Source of the DNA: Guyanagaster necrorhizus
Lineage: Eukaryota; Basidiomycota; Agaricomycetes; Agaricales; Physalacriaceae
Assembly (NCBI RefSeq): GCF_019112545.1
Contig: NW_025064909.1
Coordinates: 62,001-126,000 of the forward strand
Reading direction: 5' to 3'
DNA length: 64,000 bases
Shown: positions 46,541 to 59,924 of the stretch, in pieces
Layout of the letters: each line of letters opens with the position of its first letter
Position numbering within the stretch: the first letter of the stretch is position 1
Position numbers and translations under genes: made by a program
Notes under the pieces: generated by a model
Seen by the model: the letters and a program-made list of their open reading frames with translations, nothing else
Told to the model about the DNA's origin: nothing
The model's database searches: none

Positions 46541-48597
46541 TTCGGGACTTTATAGGCCTCGAAATCTCACGAAATTTTGAAGACTTGAACTTGAGAGATT
46601 TATCGATGCGAAACTACACCGATAACATGAGGATTGATATTCAACGGTGACGTTGAGCAGTCCTAGGAACCCACCACTTCGTATGGTCATCGTAGCTCTT
46701 CAGTTCATAGCGAAGCCCCGCTAACGGCGATCTTTCATTCCGATATATCCCGTCAGATTTCGTCTATATTTTTCGTCAGTCCGAGCTATGCTCATGAACA
46801 CATAGAACGATGACCCTTTGTAGTCAATGGTGAGAACACGCCGGCTATGGAAATCCATTCCATGGATAAGGTATCTGTGTACTCATTCGTGCCACTGGGT
46901 TGAATGTGTTCACTGCAAAACGTATAACCATTAAGCATGCATCTTTCTAGTTGGACAGCAACATACCTCTCCTGTGACGATTTCATGCCAAGCCACTTGA
47001 CGCGTCAGCTTTCCGGGTGGAAATAACGATAATAACAGATTCATCTGGTGGCTGAGGCTGTCGTCCAGCACAAACAATGCCACAGGCAGTGTATAGAGTG
47101 ACTAAAAACGAGGGAAAACCGATATCAGTACAAATTTAAATACTCGTAAGGTAAAGAAATGCACCTTCCCGCGGCTTCATGCCCCAGAATATGACATCCT
47201 AAATACCAATTCGATATGTGGCCATAGAGGAGACAGTTTATTGTGTGTACACATAAGCAGAAGAAGAATGAATATGAGCCTTTCACAGCTTGAGGATTGA
47301 AATATCGACGGCATCAAGGTCTAGAGTAGAGTATGTCACGGACAGTAACAGTCGAACGGTCTTCGGCTGCAATTGTCGGACTCCAGTTCAAGTTGATCTC
47401 CGCCAATGCCCGGCATTTTATTGTCGGCTTCTATACCTTTTTCCCCCATTTTCTGCTGTTCACTTCTGACCTCTTCAGCGGGTCGCTTCTACGCTGCAGA
47501 TTATTCATGATAAGGCCTAAATGCTCTCAGACACTCATACGACTCAGGATATCATGTAGTAATACAACTACATTCCCGGCTCTCTCCTCTGAATCGACGC
47601 TTCCTTCAGAAAATAGTTTTCAGACCTTCCTGAGCCAGAAATGATCATTTATATAAGTCTGTGGATGATTGTCAAACTACGAGATATGCACTTTATAATC
47701 CAGTTCGTACACAATGCAAGCTTTTATGCACTCAGATTTATCCACATTTTATTTAGCTGTATCTGATTCGGAAAATCATGAGAATTAAGCACTTCATTAT
47801 TTTTCAAAACAGCAAGTGATGCAGCGTACACTCTAGGGGGGGAGCCCGCTGTGCCCAAATGATAAATGGGGAAAAACCGGCGACCTCCTCGGATACCCGA
47901 ACCACCACACAGCCGCCACCCCTTTCTTCCATCTAGGACAAGTTCTACATGGCACCGCTAGCCATTTTCTTGTTCAACAAGCAAGCAACAGAGCAACTCA
48001 ACGGTACCTGGTCGAAAATAGCTAGCTCGGCAACTCGATCGTCTGCCGTCAGTGTACCTTAAGCTAACCATAGGACTGTAACAATGACTTTGTTCGCACT
48101 GGTAGAACCATTGTTCACCTCCGTTGCAATGTGGTCCTTATTGTTGACGAATACTCAAGGAGGAAAGTATTTGCTTCTGACACGCTGTGCTCCGGCTGAA
48201 AACTAACGCTTGGTGATACGGAAACACCATATCCATCTGCACGGGAATAGAAAAGGTCAATCTCTTTGTTTTTCTACACGTTCTAACCATCTCAGGTTTT
48301 AGTTGATGGATCCGTGCCTTCAAGTTCTCACGCAGCCTCCTTGGCGACCATTCTTGTTGCTCTCCGACACGGTGAATGTCATTCATGGTGTCACCTGTGT
48401 TCCAACATGTCGTGAGGTCAATAGTCTTCATTCCCACATCGGAATTCAGTCTATGGCAATTGTACCCTTATCCTCACAAACGTATAAGATCTGCAGGAAA
48501 TCTTCTTCATTCTATCAACAATGGTAGGCACCATCTTCATGTAAACGGCTTTGTCGCTAAAAATGTTTGTTAACAGGATGACAACTACCTCCAAAGG
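46541..48597. other. Intergenic region, no convincing gene
   Basis: A 103-codon plus-strand open stretch (47333-47644) has no recognisable motif. The part just before 48598 may contain an upstream exon of the next gene, because a GT-AG intron (48524-48576) would join the in-frame sequence DLQEIFFILSTM to DDNYLQRM. Confidence 0.4.
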
Positions 48598-49804
48598 ATG
48601 ATAGACCAACTCGCCGCCAAAGAGCTCATCTTTGGAGCTGGCGCGCGTTTCTCTTGTTCCGAGGTCTACACCACCGCACAAGCTTTCCTCAACATGCCCT
48701 CCATCGTGACAGAAATCAACCTCTACGAGACCACACCCGACACACTCTCCAAAGACGACTACCTCCCACTCCTTCTCACCCATCTCCAAACAACTGTCGG
48801 CAAAAATATCAGTTCACTCTCCTTCAGCAGACTCAGCTGGCGTAACTTCAAAGACCCCGTTCTCTGGCACAACGCTCTCACCTCCTTCCCGGCCGTTCAT
48901 AACTTGGAGCTTTTCGATATCCAATGCACCGAAGCACAGTTCTTCCGAATCGTCAATTCCCTTCCCAGCGAGATGCACCTCTTCGGGATCCAAAGCATAC
49001 ACATCGACGAATACGAGGCCCAAGCAGGACAGTTCGTCCCTAGGTACGACACTCCTGAGCAGATCAGGGCCGGAGAACATGGTCCACGGGCAAATATGGT
49101 CAATATGGAGATCGCTACTCAGACCGACCTCGTCCTTTTCTCCCGGCTTGCGAGCCGTAACTCGCACTTGAAGGTCAGCTGGGTCGATGATCTCAGAGTG
49201 AGGCAGTACGGCGTCGCTAGACCTCCTTGGGATGTCTATATTTTCTCCCGTCTCTCTGCCATCATGCGTGCCACAGTCAAGCCGGGACAGATCCCTACGT
49301 TGCATTTGGGACCATTCGATTTTGGTGGGCGGAAGAGTCTGATCGTCTTGGCATTGATAACTAACTACAACTGTGCTAGCTTCGGATGATATTCCGGAGC
49401 CGCTCTTCCTCAAGAACGTCGTCGACCTGACCATCACTATCTCTTTGTTCAACGAAAAGCCTTGTCTCGACTGGTGGACTGCGACCCTGAACAGACTTGC
49501 ATTCCCATGCACTATCGAGACACTCGAAATCAGGGTCGAAGTCGACACGGACGCTCTCCCCACTGGGGCCTCTTTTCTGATGGGTGTACCACCACAGGAA
49601 TGGGCCGCGTTTGATGAAGCATTGTGTCGCGCAGCGCCCATCATCGAAAGGACCAAGCTGTCGCTTTGTGGCCGCGCCGATAAGCAGGACCCGGAGAATT
49701 ACAAATGGGGCGATATCATGGAGTGGGTCGAAGATGCGTGCATCAGGAACGCGCAAGAGATGTACGAGAGGAAGGGGTCGTCTTATTTCGAGTCCGAGAT
49801 GTGA
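48598..49804 (+). CDS. LRR-type hypothetical protein 1 (F-box-associated-like family)
   Basis: Two exons, 48598-49324 and 49380-49804, with a GT-AG intron of 55 nt containing a ctaac branch motif, give 383 residues in frame from MIDQLAAKE. Leucine-rich blocks (ISSLSFSRLSW, VHNLELFDIQC) suggest a solenoid. The C-terminus has QEWAAFDEALCRA and W..I.EWVEDACI, shared with the gene at 54048-55520 (NELDEALCRW; IVQWLGDVCL). I see no F-box at the N-terminus in this model, though an upstream exon is possible. The three relatives at 48-55 kb form a local cluster. The function is unknown; such proteins are often substrate adaptors or orphan paralogues of F-box proteins (inference). Confidence 0.7.
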
Positions 49805-52665
49805 ATTGATAGGGAAAATCCATCATATCGGTAGCGTCTCTATTATTAGACACACATAGCATTTCCAATATTTCTGCGAAATGATCTTCTACGGTTTGTT
49901 CGGTGCTTCAGTGAAGAAAAAGTCAAGACAACACCTTCCGGCCCCGGATCCGGTAACTGACTTTATTAGCCGGATGTTCGTCGGGAACTTTTAATCTCAT
50001 CTTCCATTTTTTTCCCATTAGTCATTGATTGAACTTGACACCTTTACGGGTGTGGCTGAGACCCATGGAGACCTCACTGGTACTTGCTTATTTTATTGTG
50101 GCCACGAAGCTTATTGAACAAGGACGATTGTTCAGGGTCAATGCAAGATTGACGTCATCTCGACACGCTGCGTCTCGTTTCTTGTCATCGATTGATCCGA
50201 TTTTTTTTGTTTTCATCTACGATATATAGTCGCACTTGGACCAAGATCCTTTCCTCACCCTCTCACTCTCTTGCTCGCAGTCGTAAACGTAGTAAATTTT
50301 CTCTCCCACCCACCTCCCTATATACATTTCTTTTCCTTCTATCCGTTCTCTGTTTTTCTTCTTCTATCACCACTACCTGTCCTACGTATACTCCGTAGTT
50401 GGCTTGGGTGTCCCCTTTCGGGCGCTCGAGAACTCAGCCTCTCACAATACCACCATTGATCCCAACCTCACTCCCTCGCATGATAAGATCTTCAAGAAAT
50501 TTGCTCCGTCCAGAGATCCAGGTATTGCTTCCATCTATCTGAAAAACTGGAGCTGTTCTATCTGGATGATCAGTCAGGTACCAAAATACAGCGCTTCGAG
50601 ACGCTGATAGTTGCTCTAGGTACTGATCTCTCAGATGATCTCAAGTCCCAAAGATTGGTCAGAATGAATTCATTTATCCTCAGTTCCTATTGTTCGTCGT
50701 CCCTGCAAAGCCACCTCACTGTTGTACTGCAATCGCCAGTTTGTGTCATCTTTTTCTTCGTTCTCTCATGGAACTATCATTTTGATCATCTCGTTCTTGA
50801 ATGATCTTGATGGAACCTTAGTAGTATTCGGTTTCGGGTTATTACTGTACTTCGTACCCACGTGATGTTGCGTCACCATCGTCAGCTCCAGTCTCTCACT
50901 ACCACCATCACACTAATTCCGCAATTATGAACCGCAGATATGTAAAGTGATAATTTTCATACTTATGCCGAATACTAATGGTTTCTTAGTGAAGACGATA
51001 TCCAGCCAGCGCAGCAGTGGACAGAACTGCCGCCGTTGCACTGCTGCAGGTCAGGGATCTCATGGATATCATTCTTGAATCGCCAATTAATATAACCCGA
51101 ATAACCTCTCTTGTTGACGGCTACCTCGCGCCGCGGTGGTGATTTGCCTTGACTTCACCTCCTTCCCTGTGGACACCTCAGTCGGGCACTTCGATACATA
51201 TCGGCAGAGGGTCAGCGAGTCAGAAGCACGATGGAGAACAATATGGGAGGAGGAAAACAAAAATAGGGATTCGGAAACGAGCGGAGAGCTGTTGCTAACA
51301 ATTATACCGTGCGGTAGACGTCCGCTCACTAAGCTGCGGTGGGAAAATGATGCCGCCGACATGCATCCTTATTATAATTCAGATATCTGGTGAGATCTAA
51401 CTAAGGCGTAACATTCAACGGGACTAAGTAAGTTGCAGGTGATGATGATTACAGCCAGTCTTCAGACAAGCGAAGGACTCTGAAAAGACTGACATTTCGG
51501 GTCGGGGCACAAAGAGCCTGACGGAATGTGAATGTACAGTTATAAATGCGTCGATCTGCGGTCTCTCTGACATTCATAGAGCCTAGGATAGGATCGCAGT
51601 GTTCCGGGGAGGTTCGCATTAAGTCCTACGAGATAGTCAAAGGATTTCGCTGTCCCTGAATGACCTCCTTCTGTCCCTCTGCTTCCTCCGGCTGATGGCG
51701 ACGGAACCGAAAATTCAATCCGTTTTGGGATGTCACACTTGGGATGCAGTCTGACTTTTCCCCAGATCACGCCTAGGGATGTAGTTGTCGATAGCATGGT
51801 TTTCTGTTCAATGCTGAATTGTTTCATGCTCTTCCGTTGTTTTTGTGCTCTGTTTATCGCGATAAAGCTGCAAATATTTCTGCTCTTAGTCGCATAATTT
51901 TTTAGCCACAACTCTGTCAACCTCGATTGAGCGACCAAACTACGGAAAGGCCATATCCTTGGATGCGATACCTTTATTCAGGATCTCTCTCTCAATTCAC
52001 TCACATAAACTCACACCAATTCTCTCCCACGAACCGCCATACCGACTCGGAGCCACGGTGAACTGCGAAGCAGATACCAGCACCAACATATTATTGTGGA
52101 AAGTATCAGTGGCGGGAGACGTGCGGGGAGAACTATTAGTTACTCAATGGTTCCACGAGTCATGACACGGAATTAATAACTGTTGCCCGGAGCCGTGTGA
52201 CATTTAGTCCTTCTTAGATTGAAACGTGTAGATACAGTTTGATGGAAATGTGTTGACAGCCTCTAGAATCTGGTCAGGCTCTACAGCGCCCAGTTCAACT
52301 CCAACAGACAAATACACCTCCATGAGTATACAGGCAAATTGGACTCAGAAAGAACGGAAGGCAACATTTTCCGAGGCTCGGACCATTGATCGACGGTCTC
52401 GATAGAGATCAGACAGGTCCTATTTAGTACATGCGCGTCCCGATTCTACCTTTGGGTAGAATGGCCTGGCCTTCCCCAATGTTGACTTTTGTTGCTTATT
52501 CCCTTTTCGTCTTCGAATGTTGTCTTGGTCACAATGGGTCGGGCTTGGTCACCGGTAGCAAGGCCTCATATAATACCTATTAGTGGCTTTTCACAAGTCT
52601 TCGTCTCCCACCAACACCCCACATACCCTGCCAGTGACTTCTCCTCCATAAAAGTTGCCTCAAAA
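49805..52665. other. Intergenic region, no convincing gene
   Basis: Several open stretches of 60-130 codons on both strands (for example 51362-51087 and 51938-51540 on the minus strand) overlap each other and show no motif. A pyrimidine-rich stretch at about 50210-50400 looks promoter-like but has no clear gene after it. CpG content is normal. Confidence 0.4.
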
Positions 52666-53828
52666 ATGTCTTCACCCTACACACTCATTAGTTCAAATTA
52701 CGGCCTACCAGCCACTTGCGAGGACCTATATCGCCACCTCCGCTCCGCGTCTTCTCTCGATGATGTCCTTGGACGTCACTTCGAATGGATCAACATCCAG
52801 CGCTTGGGCCCTTTGGACAGTCATAGCGACCCTTTCCTACTGACACTCGTAGAGGCCCTCTCACACCACCCTTCGATAACCAACATGTTCCTCAGTGGTT
52901 TGAGTTGGGGGGATTTCGGATCTCCCATTCGGTGGCATCTCACTATCACTGCGTTCCCCAACATCACCTCGCTTGAGCTAGAGGCTGTCAGCCTTGGAGG
53001 GATCGAGCTTTTCTCCCTCATACGTGCATTTCCGAAACTCACGGAGCTGACCTTGGATGAAGTCAAGCTTACCAGTACCAACATCTTCGCCGTGCATGCG
53101 AACATCCAAGCATTCGATGCGCAAACCATCCGGAATAATCAGCACGGCCCTGAAATCTCGTCTTTCTCTATCTCTGTTGGCGAAGGCACCACCAATACGC
53201 TAGACCCTTTTATAAGGATAAATTCCCCCGTCTCATTTCGCCGCCTTGAAACTCTTGCGATCGAAGGTACAGGAGGGGAGGATGTCATTCGTCAGATTGC
53301 AACCCTGATCGACATCGCGGAACCTTGCGACTTGTCGGTTAATTGTGTGAGTTTTGATCTAGGTAAGCCTTTTGCCCCATTTACCAGGTATTGGTTTCTG
53401 AATATGCAGGTCATACAGCACGGCCACCACCCCTTAATCTTGCCAGTGTCCACTCCCTCGAGGTGATGATTCCCCTGAATGGTGAATATGACTTTGAGCA
53501 CACAAATGACTGTTTGCGGTGGTGGGCATCGATGTTTAAGCAAGTCCCAGAGATAAACAATCTCACTGATATTTGTATCATGGTCGATGTTGCCCCGAAG
53601 ACGTTTCTTCTCCTGCCCACGGGAGGGAAGGCACTTTCATGGATTATCTTTGACGAGATTTTGTCGGACCAGAAGTTCAAATTGACCGAGTTCTCAGTAG
53701 TGCCTAGACCTCTGGACTTCTCTGACATCGCCTTCAACATGAGGTTTTATGACGAGTGGCTCAAATCCGAGGTTCTGGTCCAATGTTTCGAGCACCATCA
53801 AGGCCTCAGTCTTCGATGGGATCCTTAG
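52666..53828 (+). CDS. LRR-type hypothetical protein 2 (same family)
   Basis: ATG 52666 (MSSPYTLISSNYG) starts a frame of two exons, 52666-53362 and 53410-53828, with a 47-nt GT-AG intron; the total is exactly 372 codons including the TAG stop. Leucine-rich repeats are visible (ITSLELEAVSLGGIELF; LTELTLDEVKLTSTNIF). The block HTNDCLRWWASMFKQV and the closing WIIFDEIL match the C-terminal layout of the two relatives. The frame is also open upstream to 52489, but the ATG at 52666 fits the family better. No F-box is apparent. The gene looks intact, and its function is unknown. Confidence 0.75.
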
Positions 53829-54047
53829 TCTTTCATTACCGACAACAGCCTTACGTGCATGGCTTTTAATTGTATATAATTCTAGGACCGATAATGGAGG
53901 CAGTCATATTCTTCTCATTGATATCTCTTCGAATGAGCGGCTTTGCCACTCCGGCTTGTTCCCAGTATAATTAGGTTTGGACAAATATATGCTGTTATTG
54001 GCCACTCAACTTCCCGGTGGCGCCCATCTCCTCTTGCTACGACTCTT

Positions 54048-55520
54048 TCATATGTACCCAAACGGTCTCACCTGAAAATGCATTGGTCCCATTTCCTCAT
54101 ACCTTCTTTTAACTTTTGGGAGACAGACGTCTCCCAGCCACTGAACGATTCTGCTCCACAACGCAGCGTCTGGGGTTCCAGGCTTGAAGACCAACGCACG
54201 AAACGAGACCTGCCAACGACAAAGTGCTTCGTCCAGCTCGTTCCACATCCCTACGATCGGATCATCCCGATCTGGAGGTGGTGTAGATTCGTCGATGTCG
54301 CTACATGGATCCATCGTAATAATCAATGTTTGAATCTGCGTCGGAGTCGTCACCATGCTGAACGATCTGGTGAGCCATTCGAGGGGATGAACGGTCCTAT
54401 AGTCATCTTCCAATTCAAAAACGCAATCGAAAACAGAGATGTACTTCGAAGGGATTATAAGTGGGGGAATCCGGCTTTCTAGGACGATGATCAGTACGCG
54501 ACGTTGCTGCTAACTAACCAAGACGAAGAGATACCTGAGTTATATCCATTGCAAACAAACTCTACCCCATTTCTATCGAGCGCCAAAAGAACAGAGAGGG
54601 ACACAGTCATCCGTTCGCTATTGTTGCCCTGGTAGAATAGTGAGCTCAACCCACTCGTCCGACATGGGGATTGTCGACTAGCAAACCGGGTCGCCAACAC
54701 CTCATCATCGAGTGTAATTATGGTTAATGTGGGCTCGGACAGCTGAACGCCTTTCTGCTCTCGCCCGATCATCCCCCACTGTTCCGGTCTCTCGACCATG
54801 GCGTCAAATTCACTGTAATTAACCCATTGTGCCAAGGTAGTAATGTGCATTTCTTCTGTCCAAAAAGATTCCAGGTTCGGTACAGAGTCCAACATAATTT
54901 GATACTGGACCGTGCTACAGGTTACGCGAAGCAAGTCAAGATTCGTGACGTTAAGAAAAGTGCCTCGCCATACGCCAACCTCATTGGGTGACACAGACAT
55001 ATCGGCGCATCCGATACTTTGGAGCCGCGTATTCTTCAGAAGATCCATGATGGCGCGATAATATGGATCCGAATATACTTCTTGATCAGCAGCATAGAGA
55101 TCGAGCATCGCGAATCCGCGCGAGAGTAAGTTGGGAAATTGCTGAAAGGCATTGTAGATTTCCCGGACAGAAAAGTCGCTAAAGTTGAGGATGTCCGCAG
55201 AAAATAACTCTTCAATCGTGTGAGAGCGGCGGCTGCGGCGCTGAGAAATGTGAAAACTCAGAATATAGAAAGCCTAACTGAGAGAAACCACTTACTCTTC
55301 GCGAAGGAACCATAGTTGTTTGACGGAGGCGTGAGAGACAAACTGTTCCAGAATATATACCAGATACCATGTACTGAAACGGAAACAAGGAACGCCCGGA
55401 AGTAGCATCAGTCGCGGAGTTGCTTTGTTCTGTATTCCCGTGGTACGCGGTCTTCCGCAAAGCCGGCCCGGGTTGTAGCGTTCCTGTTTTCGATCGCACA
55501 ACCGCGTACGATTTCAGCAT
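54048..55520 (-). CDS. LRR-type hypothetical protein 3 (same family)
   Basis: Three exons, 55520-55296, 55240-54535 and 54478-54048, with GT-AG introns of 55 and 56 nt, give exactly 454 codons from MLKSYAVVRSK. The middle exon has IEELFSADILNFSDFSVREIY and leucine-rich blocks (VTNLDLLRVTCSTVQYQI). The last exon has HPLEWLTRSF, IQTLIITMD and ELDEALCRWQ. It is convergent with LRR protein 2, with about 220 bp between the stop codons. The gene looks intact, and its function is unknown. Confidence 0.75.
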
Positions 55521-56639
55521 GATTTCTCCTCAGACCATCCGCATTGCCTGTTTTTGGTTGCCTCTATATTTCGAGAGAACAAAAGTGGGGTAGCTTATCC
55601 GGGAAGCCGGATACAACCAAAATGAATTTGAGATCTGTGTAACACCGCGCATTCCATGTCTCCTTCTTTCTCGAATTCACTAGCAGGACGTTTCCCCTAA
55701 CTTCCTCCGCTCTTATTTTTATTTGAACAGGCTCTTCTGCTTGTCATAATTGCTGTCTAGCTTAAGCATCTAACGCTACTTCACAACTTCGGTCAAACAA
55801 CGAGAACCTCAAGCTTCCTTCGCTCACGTTTCAGGCATTTCTAAGAGAAAATGAGGACAATGTGGCGCAGATCCCTTGGCTCTATGGTCCTCTCAGCCAT
55901 TTACGAGGTCATTCCACAGCCAATCTGGTCTTGTCGTTCGTAATTTTCTAGGAAAGAACCGAAGCCCTTTTTTGTCATCCAGAAGAAAGCCGAATAACGG
56001 GGACGCTAGACCAACCTACAGTCAAAACATCGGCTGGCTACTGCGCAACCTGGAATTGGTTTCAGGCTTGTCGTCTGGGCAGATTTCTTATGCGTATTAA
56101 TACAATTCTACGACCTGCTCACCGTTCTCTTCCTCATACATATGCTGCTGCGGACCTTCTTACCTCTGCCATGGTTCGCAAGGTGGTGCGGCGGTGTCGA
56201 TGTTTCAATCCGCAGTCGCAGCCCTGGGTGCACCAACGTTTAAGGATCTTCGCCTGTGTACTAAAACTCAGTTATTTTCCTAGATCGAATCCAAGGTTAT
56301 GGATACGGGTCTCGCTGGACATCTCTGGAGCTACATATAGGTCTGTAACGCTATTGGCTCTCAAGACTTGTTGTATCCTGTTTCGATGGGCACAATCATG
56401 GCGCCCGGACAAGATATCCCGCCCATTGGCTGATTTTCAGATGTATGCGAAGGAGGCGATGCATTTACTCCTAGCTGCGGATATCATGAAATCTCGAGAG
56501 AGGATATAGCGATTCATTCTGAAAGTGCATTGACCAAAGATTTTGCTTCGTCGTGTTCCCTCATCTTCATTCTCTCACCATGATTCTAGATCGTAGTGGG
56601 TGTTTTTTCTCCGCATATATAGCTGATTCTTAACTAGCT
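55521..56639. other. No recognisable gene; hydrophobic plus-strand stretches
   Basis: Plus-strand frames at 55876-56100 and 56090-56509 are open, and an alternative frame near 56060-56170 is rich in Leu and Phe, as in a membrane segment. None matches a family I know. It may be the eroded 5' part of the RTA1 remnant that follows, but I cannot show this. Confidence 0.3.
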
Positions 56640-57113
56640 CATCCCAGTTAAGGCCTTTTCTCAAGAAGAAGCAAATGATGACGATTTATACGGATATGTG
56701 CCCACCAAAGGCGTCACACTCATGTTTGTCATTCTATTCGATATTTCTACACATGAGTAGGCGCACCTTTCTAGCCGCGAATTGATTTTTATTTTGGGTA
56801 GTGACGCACACCTTCCAAGGCTTGTACCACCGCATGTGTTGGATAATCCCGACCGTCCTCTTAGCTGGGTGCTTGGACATCTTGGGATGGAGTGCGCGAT
56901 TTTGGTCGAGTATCTCTCCGCGTCTCGATACGCCCGATACATCCAGTATACTCAACCATTTTGTATCCTAGATCATACTTTCCTCACTTTGAATAGAATA
57001 ACAGCTACAATTATCGGACCTACGCCTCTTGGTGCCGCCAAATTCATCACCCTCGGTGCAATTATCCGTATTCTTGGACCGGCCTACAGTAGACTGAGAC
57101 CGAGGGCCTGTAA
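56640..57113 (+). pseudogene. RTA1-like gene remnant, N-terminal half
   Basis: The plus strand reads DLYGYVPTKGVTLMFVILF, then after an intron-like gap LYHRMCWIIPTVLLAGCLDILGW and WSSISPRLDTPD, then after another intron ITATIIGPTPLGAAKF and AIIRILGPAYSRLRP. These match exons of the intact gene at 30741-32207. After RLRPRA the expected next exon is absent. No start codon is recognised upstream. It is either truncated or split from the remnant at 58542. Confidence 0.75.
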
Positions 57114-58541
57114 GCCTTATTGTGTTTCTACCTGTCTTGTCACTCACGGATCACTCATACTTAAGATTATATCAACCAGAGTGATATTGGCGCATATAGG
57201 AAGGGATCTGACCTAACTTCCATCCTTCTTTGAGTTACCAGACCATTGCAAGGCGCATAGAACCCTCCTGCGTACTACCTAGTAAAGACGAACAAATGTC
57301 ACGAAGAGCTACTGCCAACGATCGGGACCGACTTCTGGTAATGTAAGAAATCCCTTTAGAAGAGGGCTAGCCCTTCAGTGATGTCCTATAATTGAGACGA
57401 TAAACAGACTTCGTTCTCCGCCTACCAATGCTTAAAAATTGAGTGTAAGAACACTGAAGAGAGGAAGAAATAGGCTTTCTCACTGGAGATCTCGTCCAAA
57501 CTGGCAGCCAAGCCGCTCTTCGGTATCGTGTACGCCTTAGATGCTCCAAGAAAATGTTGCAGACACATCTACGAGACGATATTGTCTCGACTTGTGTGCA
57601 GGTGTGGTGAGGAGAACCAGGTTTGATTGTTGACGTCGCCAAACATCCTTTGCCATCGACCATCACAACGACAACAACCTTCGTTTTGTTCTTGCTGCTA
57701 TGTTCTGACCCTTCATGGCTCGTCTGACGCAGCTACAGTTGACACAGGCTCCTTCATTTTGGCGATTCTACTGGTTGGAGCGAGTATCTACAAACTGGCA
57801 CTGCACCTCGCCCGACAAGCAGCCAAGGTTCGTAAATCTATTTATCAAGGCAAAATCGATTGAGAAACGTACCTCTAAAGCATTTAGCCGATAATAGCTT
57901 GATTTCTTCCTGACGGGGAAGAGCTTCGGGCAACCAGGTGCCCGAACCGTCAGCTCGGCATTAGATAAACTAATTCAAGTGGCCGATGAGAGACCTTGTA
58001 GCTGTAAAAAAAAATGGAGACCCCAGCGCTCCCTAGGCCTCAAAGAATGGCCGAATCGACGTCACGACGAAACGTTACCTTTGCTTTGTATTATGTCCAC
58101 TTCTTAAAGAAGTTTTATTGTCTCCTGTCCTGCGCGCATTCAAGGTGCATAAATGTTTATGTCTGACCGGATATCCTATGAAGTCAAGATTTCCAGAATG
58201 TTTAACCAAGCCCGAGCAGGTGAAAAATCTCATTTCATGCATATATAATACTGATCTTATTATAAAACCACCGCTTGTGGTGCTTTCAAGATCAGTCGTC
58301 GCGCTTAAATTCAAACCGGTTATTTTACCCTCCGACATGTATGCCAGTGCGTCATGTCCACAGCGCGAAGGGAAAGGCCGGGGCCGCTAATCGTGACACC
58401 CGGCGTCCTTTCTCGAGGAGGAGTTATATATGTAATTTCCTTTATTTCTTGATCCATCCACAATGTATTTCTGTATAGCTAGCCACTCTTTACTGTCCGT
58501 CGATTTACGTGTTAGGAATGAAACATCGTTTATCCCTGAAT
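57114..58541. other. Intergenic region, no convincing gene
   Basis: Open stretches at 57666-57367 (-), 57627-57863 (+) and 58118-58390 (+) have no recognisable motif. The part between 57627 and 57863 contains a short hydrophobic run (FILAILLVGASIYKLAL) but lacks other support. Confidence 0.35.
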
Positions 58542-59180
58542 CTAGGTTGCTGCACCTAGCTCAATAACGCTCTCACTTTTCTGATCTTCGATGGCTCGGT
58601 CTCTACCCATCCCTCTTCCAATCAGGCGTCCAGGATGAGCAAAATTCAAGGTGTAGATTGCCAAGATGACCATAGCACCGTCGAAGCCACCTAAGAGTCA
58701 GTTGATAAGCCATGTATAAAGGACGCGAGGAAATAAACCCCACTAAAGTACACCTGCGTGTGGATGATCTTCCCATTCCACCCATCTTCGAGTTCAATAG
58801 TCCTGTAAATTGCCCTGTACAAAGACTTTAGGTGAGAAACAAAAGAGAACACTGCGAATTAACATACCGAATGATAAGACACAGTGTTGAAAGCCAAAGC
58901 TCGAATCATGTACTTTATTTTCTTGTCCATAACTCCGCGTTAATTGTGCGACGGAAGAGTCGTCGAGGAGACGTTCCGATTCCGGTGCCGAGTGAAAGGT
59001 CGGTCGTACTTGTACCTGAGAAGAAACTCACAGCCCAGAATGGCGTAGAATACGCTGACGCCTACGAAAGGATTAGTCATAGCCACGGAACAGCTTTCTG
59101 GACGCACCAAGTTGGAAGCCAATATCCCCAAGCATCACGTCACTTCCCTACGTTGAAAAATAGGTCAGATCAATATCGGC
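58542..59180 (-). pseudogene. RTA1-like gene remnant, C-terminal half
   Basis: The minus strand reads DVMLGDIGFQL, SVFYAILGCEFLLRYKYDRP, a stop or frameshift in the block equivalent to TIERGVM (near 58940), KIKYMIRALAFNT, IYRTIELEDGWNGKI and FDGAMVILAIYTLNFAHPG. It ends in TAG 58542-58544. The exons match the 3' half of the intact gene at 30741. The orientation is opposite to the N-terminal remnant at 56640-57113. Confidence 0.75.
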
Positions 59181-59924
59181 GTCGAAGAGATTAAGTCTCA
59201 CGATATTGATTCCATTAATATCGTTCTCTGAGCTAAGTACGACAGCATCATTTGCAATCCAGCTCGGCGATTCATCATTCTCCCGATATGAATTTGTGAA
59301 CATAATCTGGTGAGAATTTCCAGGATCTGGTATGACAAAACCGCATTGTGCGACCGAATCCAGGCCACTCGATAGTCCGGCTGTTCATTCTTTTCTCCGG
59401 TATTCTATCGAGGTTTCGGTACGTTTCAGTACACTTTGCCTTCGGAGATTGGGGTGCCAACGTCGCTTCATTTATGCTGCTCACCAAGTCGTTCGACTGT
59501 AAATGGGATTTGAAGAGATGTACGTTCCAAAGGATGTTAATTGTTAGCTGGAGTTAGTCGCAGATCATTACTTCTTCTGTTGGCCTATATTTACAACAGA
59601 TAATCACGCTCATCTGGGAGCGATAAAATATCCGGACAATACATACAAACGAGCAACTCTTGCAGTTAAAATGTATGTAAAGGAATAGGGGCCGACAACC
59701 AGAAAATTCACTCGGCATTCGCCGTTGTTGGTTTTCATCGATCCACCCTCACTGAAACGCGACATCTCTTTACCAGTACATGCTTTGAACAGAAATCTTT
59801 TATATGTCCTTAACATTGAAGCTATGATATAAAAGTAACTTTTCTGTCACCAGACGGCTGCATCTCGTGCTCCACCATAGATTATTGTTTCCTGGCACGT
59901 GTATACGATCCACTTACCAGCGCG
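59181..59924. other. Spacer upstream of the F-box gene
   Basis: Weak continuation of RTA1-like sequence is possible at 59180-59300 on the minus strand (SENDINGINI). The remaining bases hold only short overlapping open stretches without a motif. Confidence 0.35.

Noticed and set aside
47333..47644. 103-codon ORF as a gene
   Set aside because: No motif, no splice partners and no relative in the window; kept only as part of the intergenic description.
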